From UBA1381 sp964399965 (GTDB lineage: Bacteria; Bacillota; Clostridia; UBA1381), in NCBI GenBank assembly GCA_964399965.1, contig CAYNRX010000019.1, forward strand, positions 1 through 40,131: 40,131 bases of DNA, in the 5' to 3' direction. Under the pieces are notes generated by a model. That model had not been told where the DNA came from. It did not search any database and saw only the letters and a program-made list of their open reading frames with translations. Of the stretch, positions 25,200 to 33,571 are shown piece by piece. Position 1 is the first letter of the stretch, and each line of letters opens with the position of its first letter. The translations under genes were made by a program, and so were the position numbers.

Positions 25200-25733
25200 G
25201 TGGATTTCACCGAGAAGACACTGCAAAGCGAGGAAATATATAACGGCAAGGTCGTAAATTTGCGCGTGGAGGAGGTAGAGCTGCCCAACGGCAGGCTTGC
25301 CAAAAGGGAGCTTATCGCCCATCCGGGAGGAGTGGGAATCATCGCGGTTACGCCCGATAGGGAAGTGCTGACGGTCACACAGTACCGTATAGCTTTTAGA
25401 AAGCTGCTTTTGGAGATCCCGGCCGGGAAACTTGAGTACGGAGAGGATCCTCTTACGTGCGGGCTTCGGGAGCTGGAGGAGGAGACCGGTTATGTTGCTG
25501 ATAAGACGGTGCATTTGGGGGAGTATTACCCTACGCCCGGCTACTGTGAGGAAAAGATAAACATATATATGGCTACGGGACTTACGAAAAAGCAGCAGCA
25601 TTTGGACGAGGGCGAGTTTTTGACAGTAAAAAAGATCCCTCTCGACACGCTCTACGAGATGGTGATGAATAACGAGATAAACGACGCCAAGACCGCGATA
25701 GCCATATTAAAGGCTAAAGCGATCCTGGGATAG
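25200..25733 (+). CDS. Nudix hydrolase, ADP-ribose pyrophosphatase type
   Basis: Likely hydrolyses ADP-ribose or a related nucleoside diphosphate derivative to AMP and a sugar phosphate. The Nudix box is complete: G-x5-E-x7-R-E-L-x-E-E-x-G-Y from about residue 76 (IPAGKLEYGED...RELEEETGY). The upstream strand VTPDREVLTVTQYRIAFRK and the downstream EYYPTPGYCEEKINIYMATGL match the ADP-ribose pyrophosphatase subfamily. The length of 177 residues is typical. The start is GTG at 25200, preceded by AAAGGGAGGATATAGA, with no better ATG. It is 18 bp ahead of zapA and probably in the same transcript. Confidence 0.9.
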   Translation: MDFTEKTLQSEEIYNGKVVNLRVEEVELPNGRLAKRELIAHPGGVGIIAVTPDREVLTVTQYRIAFRKLLLEIPAGKLEYGEDPLTCGLRELEEETGYVADKTVHLGEYYPTPGYCEEKINIYMATGLTKKQQHLDEGEFLTVKKIPLDTLYEMVMNNEINDAKTAIAILKAKAILG

Positions 25734-25751
25734 GGAGAGGAGACGCAATAA

Positions 25752-26351
25752 ATGGCTGAGAAGAATAAAACGACTGTTATAATAAATTCCCGTCAATACG
25801 TGGTCGTTTCCGAGGAGAGCAGCGACTACATAAACGGTCTTGCTGAGCATATTAACGAAAAGATCAAGGCTGTTTTGGAAAGCGGGAGCAACGTTGCCGG
25901 GGAACGTCCCCTGGTGCTGGCTGCGCTCAATATATGTGACGAATATTTCAAAACGTTTGAAGCCCGGCTTGACTTGCAGGATGAGATAGACAGGCTGAAT
26001 AAGACGTTTGAGGATATAAAAAGATCCTCTAAAGAGGTAGACCAACTGCAGCAAGAGGTGGTCAGCTATTCCAAGGAGCTTTCTAAAAGTGCGGCAACGA
26101 TAAAAAATCTGGAGGCGCACGTCAAGCGGCTCGAGGGCAAGCGCACAGAACAGGAAAAGCAGGATAATGACCTGCGTGAAGCAGAGGAGAATTTGCGAAA
26201 GAGCGCGGCCAAGGAGATCGAGGAATTGAAGAAGGCGCATAAGAATGAAATAAGCCAGCTTAAGAAGGAACAGGAACAAAAGCTGAGCGAGCTGCGGGCG
26301 GAGTTTGAGCGGCGCGAGACAGAGTTTCTGGAAATGATCGACCGGTCATGA
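25752..26351 (+). CDS. zapA: ZapA-like cell division protein with a coiled-coil extension
   Basis: ZapA stabilises FtsZ rings at midcell. The N-terminal domain (KTTVIINSRQYVVVSEESSDYINGLAEHI, then RPLVLAALNICDEYFKT) is ZapA-like. From about residue 70 to the end the protein is a long charged coiled coil rich in Glu, Lys and Gln (KEVDQLQQEVVSYSKEL, KRLEGKRTEQEKQDND, LRAEFERRETEFLEM). At 199 residues it is about twice the length of E. coli ZapA (109 aa); extended forms are common beside U32 peptidases in Clostridia. ATG follows GGGAGAGGAGACGCAATAA. Its stop overlaps the next start by 4 bp (ATGA). Confidence 0.85.
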   Translation: MAEKNKTTVIINSRQYVVVSEESSDYINGLAEHINEKIKAVLESGSNVAGERPLVLAALNICDEYFKTFEARLDLQDEIDRLNKTFEDIKRSSKEVDQLQQEVVSYSKELSKSAATIKNLEAHVKRLEGKRTEQEKQDNDLREAEENLRKSAAKEIEELKKAHKNEISQLKKEQEQKLSELRAEFERRETEFLEMIDRS

Positions 26352-28390
26352 GGAAAATGGAGCTGTTAGCTCCTGCCGGAACAGAACGGGCCTTGATGGC
26401 GGCTGTCCAGAGCGGCGCAGACGCGGTGTATTTGGGGACGGATATGTTCAGCGCACGGCAGGCGGCCGGGAATTTTCCCATAAGCGAGCTGAAAAAATGG
26501 GTGGAATACTGTCACCTTTACGGTGTAAAGGTCCATGCGGCGGTGAATACGCTTATAAAGGAAAAAGAGCTTGAACAGGCGGCAGAATACGCTGTGCAGC
26601 TTTCCGATTCCGGCGTGGATGCGGTGATAATACAGGATATGGGGCTGGCAGAGGTGTTTCGGAGCTGTGCTCCCCAGCTGCCGCTCCATGCGAGTACGCA
26701 GATGACGGTGACAACGCTTGATGGCGTACGTTTTCTGGAAGAACGCGGCTTTGAACGCGTTGTCCTGGCCAGAGAGCTTACGAGGGATGAAGTGCGGGCG
26801 ATATGCGCGGGGGCGAAAGCGGAGATAGAGGTATTCGTCCACGGCGCGCTTTGTATGTGTTATTCCGGCCAATGTCTCATGTCTTCGGTGATAGGCGGAA
26901 GAAGCGGTAACCGCGGCCGCTGCGCCCAGCCGTGCAGGCTGCCGTATGAAATAGACGGACAGCGGCGTTATTATTTGAGTCCGCAGGATCTGTGCCTGCT
27001 TGACGAGCTTGAAGAGCTTAGTGAAATGGGAGTATCCTCGCTTAAAATAGAAGGACGGCTCAAAAGGCCGGAATACGTTTCGGCTGTTGTCGGCGTATAC
27101 AGGAGCTATATCGATTCGCCGCGTCCGGTGGAAGAAAAGGATCGGCAGGAGCTTTTAGACGCATTTTCCAGAAGCGGTTTTACCAAAGGTTTTTTCGGCG
27201 GAGAGCAGAAGACGATGATGTCGTTTGACGATCCGGCAAACACCTCCGGTAATAAATTTACTGACGCCGCTAAAAAACGCGCAGCAGAAAATGCGGATAT
27301 ACGCAAAGTGCCGGTATTGATAAAGGGGACACTAAAAATCGGTGAGCCGTTAGTTATAGAAATGTCTGATCATGACGGTCATACGGCGACAGCAAAAAGC
27401 GAGATCGTCGCAGAGAAGGCACAAAACCGTCCTCTTGATAAACAGCGGCTGTCCGACCAGCTGCAAAAACTGGGGGCAACGGCGTTTAAAGCGGAAAGCA
27501 CCCTGGCGGAGGTCGACGGTAAGTCCACACTCCCCATAAAATGCATCAACAGCACGCGCAGGCAATGCTGCGAATCTTTGGCGGCGGAAAGAATGAAGAG
27601 GGAAAAACGCACAACTGTGCCATATATCAAAAGGGACACTAAAACGCGAGCTATACCCAAACTGCGTATCACTGCCGATGTTATGACAGCGGAGCAGGCG
27701 AGAGTGGCGTTAAAAGCAGGGATAGACACGGTATATATCCCGCTTGCTCTGGAAAAGGAATTTGCCGGCGAAAAGCGTATGGTTGTAAAGCTGCCGCCCA
27801 TCGACAATATCAAAGGGGACACTAAAGCTGAGCGGGTGATGGTGTCCTCGAATGCGCAGATATACCGGTACAGCGGGCGGCAATTGTACGGCGGAGAGCG
27901 ATTGAATGTTTTCAATTCGGAAACAGTGCGTTTTTATGAAGGGCTTCGGAGGATAACGGTATCCCCGGAGCTGAACGCCTTTGAAATAGGCGCATCACTT
28001 AAGGGGAGCGATGCAGAGGTTGAGGCTGTCGGCTACGGCAGGCTGCCCTTGATGATATGCCGCAATTGCCCCCTAAAACAGGTCGGACGGTGTAAAAAGG
28101 GAAAGGGAGCAATGCTTTGTGACCGCAGACGGGAAGTGTTTCCGCTCATATGCGGCGAGGAATGCACGGCGATGATTTTAAATTCCAAACCGTTGTTTTT
28201 GGCGGACAGGCTGGATGATATAATCCCTGCAAAAATAAATTTTCTTAAATTGATATTTACGGTTGAAAATTCCGATGAATGTGGTAAAATAATAGATATA
28301 TACCGGTCGGCGGTAAACGGCGAAAGGGTGGAGAATCCGTTTGCAGAGAATACGTTTACGCGCGGACATTGGTTTCGAGGAGTGCAGTAA
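26348..28390 (+). CDS. Peptidase U32 family protein with a C-terminal DUF3656-like region
   Basis: The first 300 residues carry the U32 core: MELLAPAGTERALMAAVQSGADAVYLG, VKVHAAVNTLIKEKEL, DAVIIQDMGLAEVFR, LPLHASTQMTVTTLDGVRFLEERGFERVVLAREL, EVFVHGALCMCYSGQCLMSSVIGGRSGNRGRCAQPCRLPYE, and SLKIEGRLKRPEYV. Clustered Cys residues suggest a redox or Fe-S role as in U32 hydroxylation and tRNA-modifying relatives (RlhA, TrhP), so protease activity is doubtful. Residues about 320-680 form a DUF3656-like region ending with CRNCPLKQ and C-rich segments. Three copies of the 16-bp dispersed repeat lie inside this region (27322, 27629, 27812). Translational coupling with zapA (ATGA) and maf (TAATG) places it in one operon. 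The family call is firm; the substrate is not. Confidence 0.88.
   Translation: MRKMELLAPAGTERALMAAVQSGADAVYLGTDMFSARQAAGNFPISELKKWVEYCHLYGVKVHAAVNTLIKEKELEQAAEYAVQLSDSGVDAVIIQDMGLAEVFRSCAPQLPLHASTQMTVTTLDGVRFLEERGFERVVLARELTRDEVRAICAGAKAEIEVFVHGALCMCYSGQCLMSSVIGGRSGNRGRCAQPCRLPYEIDGQRRYYLSPQDLCLLDELEELSEMGVSSLKIEGRLKRPEYVSAVVGVYRSYIDSPRPVEEKDRQELLDAFSRSGFTKGFFGGEQKTMMSFDDPANTSGNKFTDAAKKRAAENADIRKVPVLIKGTLKIGEPLVIEMSDHDGHTATAKSEIVAEKAQNRPLDKQRLSDQLQKLGATAFKAESTLAEVDGKSTLPIKCINSTRRQCCESLAAERMKREKRTTVPYIKRDTKTRAIPKLRITADVMTAEQARVALKAGIDTVYIPLALEKEFAGEKRMVVKLPPIDNIKGDTKAERVMVSSNAQIYRYSGRQLYGGERLNVFNSETVRFYEGLRRITVSPELNAFEIGASLKGSDAEVEAVGYGRLPLMICRNCPLKQVGRCKKGKGAMLCDRRREVFPLICGEECTAMILNSKPLFLADRLDDIIPAKINFLKLIFTVENSDECGKIIDIYRSAVNGERVENPFAENTFTRGHWFRGVQ
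27322..27337 (+). repeat. Dispersed repeat copy inside the U32 gene, frame 1
   Basis: AAAGGGGACACTAAAA, identical to the consensus. Read in the U32 frame it encodes IKGTLK(I), one phase away from the next two copies. Confidence 0.8.
27629..27644 (+). repeat. Dispersed repeat copy inside the U32 gene, frame 2
   Basis: AAAAGGGACACTAAAA, identical to copy 1 before purD and preceded by ATC. Encodes IKRDTK(T). Confidence 0.8.
27812..27826 (+). repeat. Dispersed repeat copy inside the U32 gene, frame 2
   Basis: AAAGGGGACACTAAA, preceded by ATC, encoding IKGDTK(A) in the same phase as the copy at 27629. Confidence 0.8.
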
Positions 28391-28986
28391 TGGCGAAGAA
28401 ATTTATACTGGCTTCGGGTTCGCCCCGGCGCAGGGAGATATTAACTATGCTGGGGCTTGATTTTGAGGTCGACGTTCCCGAAGTGGACGAGGGCCGGATA
28501 TCGTCTCGTGGCGTTACGCCCGATATATATGTGCAGGAGCTGGCGTTTTTAAAAGCAATGACGGCGGCGAAAGCGCATTTGAAGGATCGCGGATCATATA
28601 TCATCGCCGCTGACACGATAGTGTGTTTGGACGGCGATATCTTAGGAAAGCCCGAGGACGAGGAGCAGGCGGCAAATATGCTTGCCCGTCTTTCCGGCCG
28701 GACGCATACGGTATATACCGGGATATGTGTTGTGCGCATGGAAGATGGTAAGGGCGAATGCCGGGCGGAGGATACGAAGGTAACGTTCAAAAAGCTGTCG
28801 CCGGAGATTATTGAGCGATACATACGCACGGGTGAGCCGATGGATAAGGCCGGAGCGTATGGGATACAAGGACTGGGATCGGTTCTTGTGGAAAAGATAG
28901 AAGGGGATTTTTTTAATGTGATGGGACTGCCGTCAGCACTTTTAGCGGAGTTGATGGCGGAGGAGTTTGGTATATATATATTGTAA
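28390..28986 (+). CDS. maf: Maf nucleotide pyrophosphatase
   Basis: Maf proteins hydrolyse non-canonical or canonical nucleoside triphosphates and are linked to septum arrest and housekeeping of nucleotide pools. The start MAKKFILASGSPRRREIL gives the substrate-binding SxSPRR motif; the catalytic region IIAADTIVCLDGDILGKPEDEEQAANMLARLSGRTHTVYTG is complete, and AYGIQGLGSVLVEKIEGDFFNVMGLP is the C-terminal signature. The 198-residue length is normal. The ATG at 28390 overlaps the U32 stop (TAATG), is preceded by CGAGGAGTGC, and fits family starts better than an in-frame GTG 21 bases upstream. Position before mreB is typical of Clostridia (radC, often in between, is missing here). Confidence 0.95.
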   Translation: MAKKFILASGSPRRREILTMLGLDFEVDVPEVDEGRISSRGVTPDIYVQELAFLKAMTAAKAHLKDRGSYIIAADTIVCLDGDILGKPEDEEQAANMLARLSGRTHTVYTGICVVRMEDGKGECRAEDTKVTFKKLSPEIIERYIRTGEPMDKAGAYGIQGLGSVLVEKIEGDFFNVMGLPSALLAELMAEEFGIYIL

Positions 28987-29011
28987 AAAAGCTGGCAGAG
29001 GAGATAAAAAC

Positions 29012-30007
29012 ATGGGAATTTTTGCAAAAGACATAGGAATAGATCTGGGGACGGCCAATACCCTTGTTTACGTAAAGGGAAAGGGTATAACGGTGCGTGA
29101 GCCGTCCGTGGTAGCGATAGATAAATACAGCGGCAAGGTGCTGGCTGTTGGGCTGGCGGCAAACGAAATGATAGGCAGAACGCCGGAGAATATCCTGGCG
29201 GTGCGGCCGATGAAGGACGGCGTTATAGCAGATTTTGAGATAACACAGGCCATGATACGCGCATTTATAAAGGAAGCATCAAGCTCCGTCCTGAAGCCGA
29301 GAATAATCGTTTGTATCCCCTCCGGTATCACCGAGGTGGAAAAAAGAGCGGTCGAGGAGGCGGCCATGCAGGCGGGCGCAAAATCAGTGACGCTGATGGA
29401 GGAGCCGATGGCGGCGGCTATTGGAGCCGGTCTGCCTGTGAGTGAACCGACAGGCAGTATGGTAGTGGATATCGGCGGCGGTACGACCGAGGTGGCGGTT
29501 ATTTCACTCAATGGCATTGTGGCCTCAAGATCTATAAGGATAGCCGGAGATGCCCTAAACAGTGCGATAATGTATTATATCAAAAAAGAATACGGCCTTA
29601 ACATAGGCGAGAGAATGGCGGAGGAAATAAAGATAGTTGCCGGCTCTGCCTATGATACAGGCGATGACAAGCGGTATGAGGTGAAGGGACGCGATGTTTC
29701 CACGGGTCTTCCCAAGACTATACAGATAACCGAGGAGGACGTGCGCAGGGCTATCGGCGAAAATGTGGAGGAAATGGTGGAAGCGGTGAAATACACGCTG
29801 GAGAATACTCCGCCGGAGCTGGCTGCGGATATAATGGAGCGCGGCATAACGCTCACCGGGGGCGGCGCACTCATAAAGGGTATCGATAAACTGATAGCAG
29901 AAGCAACAAAGATACCGACATACGTTGCGGAATACCCGCTTGATTGTGTTGCGCTGGGAACAGGGAAAGCGCTTGATGATATGAAAGAATATTTCCCGGC
30001 GAAATAA
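29012..30007 (+). CDS. mreB: Rod-shape actin MreB
   Basis: Forms membrane-associated filaments that organise elongation-phase cell-wall synthesis with MreC, MreD and PBP2. Actin-fold motifs are clear: phosphate-1 loop IGIDLGTANTLVYVKGKGI, VAVRPMKDGVIADFEIT, phosphate-2 MVVDIGGGTTEVAVISL, and the adenosine loop GITLTGGGALIKGID. Length 331 (typical 330-345). ATG at 29012 is used (MGIFAKDIGIDLG) because GGCAGAGGAGATAAAAAC lies just upstream; a longer in-frame start at 28967 would overlap maf. It is separated by 15 bp from mreC. Confidence 0.97.
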   Translation: MGIFAKDIGIDLGTANTLVYVKGKGITVREPSVVAIDKYSGKVLAVGLAANEMIGRTPENILAVRPMKDGVIADFEITQAMIRAFIKEASSSVLKPRIIVCIPSGITEVEKRAVEEAAMQAGAKSVTLMEEPMAAAIGAGLPVSEPTGSMVVDIGGGTTEVAVISLNGIVASRSIRIAGDALNSAIMYYIKKEYGLNIGERMAEEIKIVAGSAYDTGDDKRYEVKGRDVSTGLPKTIQITEEDVRRAIGENVEEMVEAVKYTLENTPPELAADIMERGITLTGGGALIKGIDKLIAEATKIPTYVAEYPLDCVALGTGKALDDMKEYFPAK

Positions 30008-30022
30008 GGAGAGAATTTGCTG

Positions 30023-30841
30023 ATGGCTTTTTTCAAGAATAAGGCGGTCATTACCGCTGTAGCGGTCACCGCGGCGGCGGCAATTATCGCCGTGGCGGCC
30101 AGATCGGATGACAATATAATATCGGCCGGTATCCGGACGGTGTTTGCCCCGTTTGAGAGCGGAGTGGCAAGGATAGCCGGCAATATAAATGATGCGCGCG
30201 AGTTTATATGGGAAATGCGCGGCTATAAAGAAGAAAATGAACGCCTTTCGGCGGAGATATATGAGCTTAGGAAAGAGAGTAAGAGCGTTGAGGAATACCG
30301 TGAAGAAAACGACCGGTTAAGGAGCCTTTTGCAGTTTCAGGATCAGCTTGACGACTATACGACGGTGGCCGGGCAGGTCATATCATATGAGCCAAACAAC
30401 TGGTATGATACGATAGTGATAAACCGCGGCACGAACCATGGGGTGAACGAAAACAGCGCCGTTATAACAGATAGGGGCGTTGTGGGAAGAGTTACAGCCT
30501 GTGGGGCAAATTGGGCGGAAGTATCATCGGTATTGAATGCTGACAATTCCATTGGCACGCGCCTTACGCGTACAGGAGAGGTAGCTGTTGTTGAGGGCGA
30601 CAGCGCACTGGGGGCGCAGGGCTTTTGCAAGATGAGCTTTATTGACAAGGACGCCTCTATTATAATTGGCGATATACTGGAGACCTCCGGCTCCGGCGAG
30701 GTCTATCCGGCCGGGCTTTCGGTAGGCTCTATCACAGAGATAAACCGTGACAGTACGGGAATGCTCCAGTATGCAGTCGTGCAGCCGGCAGTTGATCTCA
30801 GCCAGCTGCAGGAAGTGCTGATCATAACCGGGCTTTCGTGA
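30023..30841 (+). CDS. mreC: Rod-shape determining protein MreC
   Basis: Membrane protein linking the MreB cytoskeleton to cell-wall synthases. After a short basic head, residues about 8-24 are the single transmembrane helix (AVITAVAVTAAAAIIAVAA). A coiled coil follows (about 55-95, YKEENERLSAEIYELRKESKSVEEYREENDRLRSLL). The extracytoplasmic beta domain has VAGQVISYEPNNWYDTIVINRGTNHGV and ITDRGVVGRVTACG, both MreC hallmarks. The ATG at 30023 has AAGGAGAG 8 bases upstream; a TTG at 30017 would be too close to that site. It is followed by mreD after 12 bp. Confidence 0.93.
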   Translation: MAFFKNKAVITAVAVTAAAAIIAVAARSDDNIISAGIRTVFAPFESGVARIAGNINDAREFIWEMRGYKEENERLSAEIYELRKESKSVEEYREENDRLRSLLQFQDQLDDYTTVAGQVISYEPNNWYDTIVINRGTNHGVNENSAVITDRGVVGRVTACGANWAEVSSVLNADNSIGTRLTRTGEVAVVEGDSALGAQGFCKMSFIDKDASIIIGDILETSGSGEVYPAGLSVGSITEINRDSTGMLQYAVVQPAVDLSQLQEVLIITGLS

Positions 30842-30853
30842 CGGAGGCATAAT

Positions 30854-31363
30854 ATGAAGAATTTTAAACTTTTGGTTACAGCCTTTATACTTTTGCTCAT
30901 ACAAACATCTTTGGGAAGGTACATAGATATTTGGGGGATAGTACCGAATCTGATATTGGTATTTGTGATCTGCATGACGATACTGGAGGATTCGTTTGCG
31001 AGACTTGCTGTAGGGGCGATCGCCGCCGGGGCGGCTGCCGGCGCGTTGGGAGTGAACAGTTTTTATTATGCGCTCCTGTTTTTCGTATGGTCGGCTATGG
31101 CCTTGTATATGATGCCCAGAAGAGAGCTGCGGAGGAATTTGCCGTTTGCTCTATTATGCACGGCGATCCTTTCGGCGCTGTTTGAGGGATTGTATTTCGC
31201 CCTGCATTACGGTGTATTGTCAGCGGCAGGAATATCGGCAAATGTGATGAATATAGCAGCTGCGGCGTTGTATAACACAGTCATAATGATTATTATGTAT
31301 CCATTTATGAAATTTTTTGTATATAGGACAGAGAAAGGCGGAGTAAAGCTGAAGCTGAATTGA
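30854..31363 (+). CDS. mreD: Rod-shape determining protein MreD
   Basis: Small polytopic membrane partner of MreC. Five or so hydrophobic helices are visible (LLVTAFILLLIQTSLGRYI; PNLILVFVICMTILE; AVGAIAAGAAAGALGV; FYYALLFFVWSAMALYM; and MNIAAAALYNTVIMIIMYP). N-terminal helix plus IWGIVPNLILVFVI is a common MreD pattern. Divergent sequence is usual for MreD, and position between mreC and the PBP2 gene supports the call. ATG after ACGGAGGCATAAT; 169 residues. Confidence 0.88.
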   Translation: MKNFKLLVTAFILLLIQTSLGRYIDIWGIVPNLILVFVICMTILEDSFARLAVGAIAAGAAAGALGVNSFYYALLFFVWSAMALYMMPRRELRRNLPFALLCTAILSALFEGLYFALHYGVLSAAGISANVMNIAAAALYNTVIMIIMYPFMKFFVYRTEKGGVKLKLN

Positions 31364-31379
31364 TAAGGAGGAGGAAGAT

Positions 31380-33494
31380 TTGGTAGACAGCAGAGCGCGG
31401 ATAATAATACTGAAGATAGCTGCGGTGTTGCTGCTGGTGATTTTGGGCGCAAAGCTTGTACAGCTGCAATTGATAGAGGGAGAAGAATATTACGAGGTAT
31501 CCCAGAACAGGATGAGTGCATCATACGTGGAGGAGGCGCCTAGGGGTGAGATATATGACCGGTACGGGAATCCGTTGGTGACGAACGAGGTCGTATATTC
31601 CTTGCAGCTCACAAAGGGAAGCGGCGATGATGCAGAGTTTAATAAAATGCTGGTGGATCTGGTGAATATTCTTGAGAGGGCAGGGATAGCGCATACCGAT
31701 AGTCTGCCGGTGTCTGACTATCAATACGTATATGAGTTTGAAGACGAGAACGAGGACGGTTCGGTCGATGATGAAAGAGCAGCATGGTTTGAGAATAACA
31801 GTGAGCTTGCTACAAGCTCCACATCGGCCGAAGAGGTAATAGCTCGGCTGGCTGAAAAATATAATGTCGATCCAGGCTATGACGCCACTGCGGTAAGATG
31901 GATAACCGGTATCCGCTACGAGGCGGATATGCGCGGCTATTCGTGGACGTCTCCGTTTACGATCGCTGAGGACGTTGGCGTAGAGGTCGTTTCGCAGATA
32001 AAAGAGCGTCAGGCGGAATTTCCCAATGTGATAGTATCCAATACGTATAAGCGTAAATATGAGCAGGACGGACTGGCTATGCATCTTTTGGGCAGAGTGG
32101 GAAAGATGAATGAGTCCGAGTATGAGATATTCAAGGATCAGGGATACAGCTATAATGACATTGTAGGCAAACAGGGGCTGGAAAAATACGCCGAATCCTA
32201 CCTGCGGGGCGAAGACGGCACAGTCGGCGCTTCGGCTGATATAGGGGACGGCGAAGTGAGCGTTGTGGAGAATAAGGCTCCCGTACCGGGAAATTATATC
32301 ATCACTACGATAGATTCACATTTGCAGAAGGCCGCCGAGCAGGCATTGGAGAAGAATATCCAGGAGATAGCCGCAGCCGGAGCCGGTCAGGAGAAGAAGG
32401 GCGGAGACGCCGCAGCCGGAGCCGCTGTTGTCATAGATATCAAAAATGGTGATGCATTGGCGCTTGCCAGTTATCCCTCGTATACGATGGAGGAATTTAA
32501 CGAGAATTATTCGGCGCTTGCCAACAACGAGGATAAGCCTCTTTGGAACAGAGCGGTGAGCGGTACGTACACGCCGGGATCTACCTATAAGCCGTTGGTG
32601 GCGATAGCTGCTTTGGAAACAGGGGCTATCACGCCTACGGAGATAATTGAGGATAAAGGTGTTTACACAGAGTATGAGGGTTATCAGCCCCGATGCTGGA
32701 TATGGTCTGAATATCAGACGACGCATGGAAGGATAAATGTTTCAAAGGCTATCGAGGTATCCTGTAACTATTTCTTCTATGAGGTAGGACGCAGGACAGG
32801 TATAGATGTTCTGGATCAGTACAGCGCGATGTTTGGTCTGGGTGAATACACGGGCATAGAGCTTCCCGAGGAGGTAACAGGCCAGGTCGCAAGCCCGGAA
32901 TATAAGGCCAAGGTGGCTACCACTGTTACTGAAAGCAGCTGGTTCGGCGGCGATACGCTGCAGGCGGCCATAGGCCAGTCGTATCATTCCTTTACGCCGG
33001 TGCAGCTGGCAAACTATGCGGCGACTATCGCTAACGGCGGCACGAGATATAAGGTGAACCTTATAAAGAGTGTTCATTCATCTGTTGACGGCAGCGTTGT
33101 CAAGGAATTTGAGCCGCAGATCGAGGAGAAGGTAAATATGAGCGAGGAGACGATCGAGGCTGTAAAATCGGGCATGAGACGAGTGGTCGATGAGGGCGGT
33201 TCTGCCAGCAGCATATTCGCCGATTATCCGGTAGCAATAGGCGGAAAGACCGGTACGGCGCAGGTCGGCTCCAAGGTATCGAACAACGCGGTGTTTATTG
33301 CATTTGCGCCGTTTGACGATCCGGAGATAGCGGTGGCGGTGGTTATTGAACACGGTTACAGCGGCGTTAATGCGGCGGCCGCGGCCAGGGACATATTTGA
33401 TGCTTATTTTGGTATAGGCAACGAAGCGACGCCCGAGCCTTCAGCCGAGGTGACAGCTTCCCCGGCGGCAGATGAGGATCAAAACAGAGAATAG
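31380..33494 (+). CDS. mrdA: Penicillin-binding protein 2 (elongasome transpeptidase)
   Basis: Class B PBP cross-linking peptidoglycan during side-wall growth. An N-terminal membrane anchor (IIILKIAAVLLLVILGAKLVQLQ) leads to the dimerisation domain with RGEIYDRYGNPLVTNE. The transpeptidase domain has the three penicillin-binding motifs: STYK with nucleophile Ser401, S461-C-N463, and KTGT from Lys623. The start is TTG at 31380 after AAGGAGGAGGAAGA, with no ATG nearby. The C-terminus ends with a disordered, Pro/Ala/Glu-rich tail (EATPEPSAEVTASPAADED). It is directly downstream of mreCD as in most Clostridia. Length 704 is normal for PBP2 with an extended N-terminal region. Confidence 0.93.
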   Translation: MVDSRARIIILKIAAVLLLVILGAKLVQLQLIEGEEYYEVSQNRMSASYVEEAPRGEIYDRYGNPLVTNEVVYSLQLTKGSGDDAEFNKMLVDLVNILERAGIAHTDSLPVSDYQYVYEFEDENEDGSVDDERAAWFENNSELATSSTSAEEVIARLAEKYNVDPGYDATAVRWITGIRYEADMRGYSWTSPFTIAEDVGVEVVSQIKERQAEFPNVIVSNTYKRKYEQDGLAMHLLGRVGKMNESEYEIFKDQGYSYNDIVGKQGLEKYAESYLRGEDGTVGASADIGDGEVSVVENKAPVPGNYIITTIDSHLQKAAEQALEKNIQEIAAAGAGQEKKGGDAAAGAAVVIDIKNGDALALASYPSYTMEEFNENYSALANNEDKPLWNRAVSGTYTPGSTYKPLVAIAALETGAITPTEIIEDKGVYTEYEGYQPRCWIWSEYQTTHGRINVSKAIEVSCNYFFYEVGRRTGIDVLDQYSAMFGLGEYTGIELPEEVTGQVASPEYKAKVATTVTESSWFGGDTLQAAIGQSYHSFTPVQLANYAATIANGGTRYKVNLIKSVHSSVDGSVVKEFEPQIEEKVNMSEETIEAVKSGMRRVVDEGGSASSIFADYPVAIGGKTGTAQVGSKVSNNAVFIAFAPFDDPEIAVAVVIEHGYSGVNAAAAARDIFDAYFGIGNEATPEPSAEVTASPAADEDQNRE

Positions 33495-33571
33495 ATGAAT
33501 AAAATGGAGCGATATTGTAAATTACTCTACAGACGGCCGCGGTTCGGCTTATAAAAATGAAGGAGGTGCCG

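Noticed and set aside
29050..29062. GGGGACGG in mreB as a repeat copy
   Set aside because: It encodes the conserved GTAN phosphate loop of MreB and does not match beyond GGGGAC.
33495..33554. 19-codon ORF (MNKMERYCKLLYRRPRFGL) between the PBP2 and minC genes
   Set aside because: No SD and no conservation argument; probably chance.
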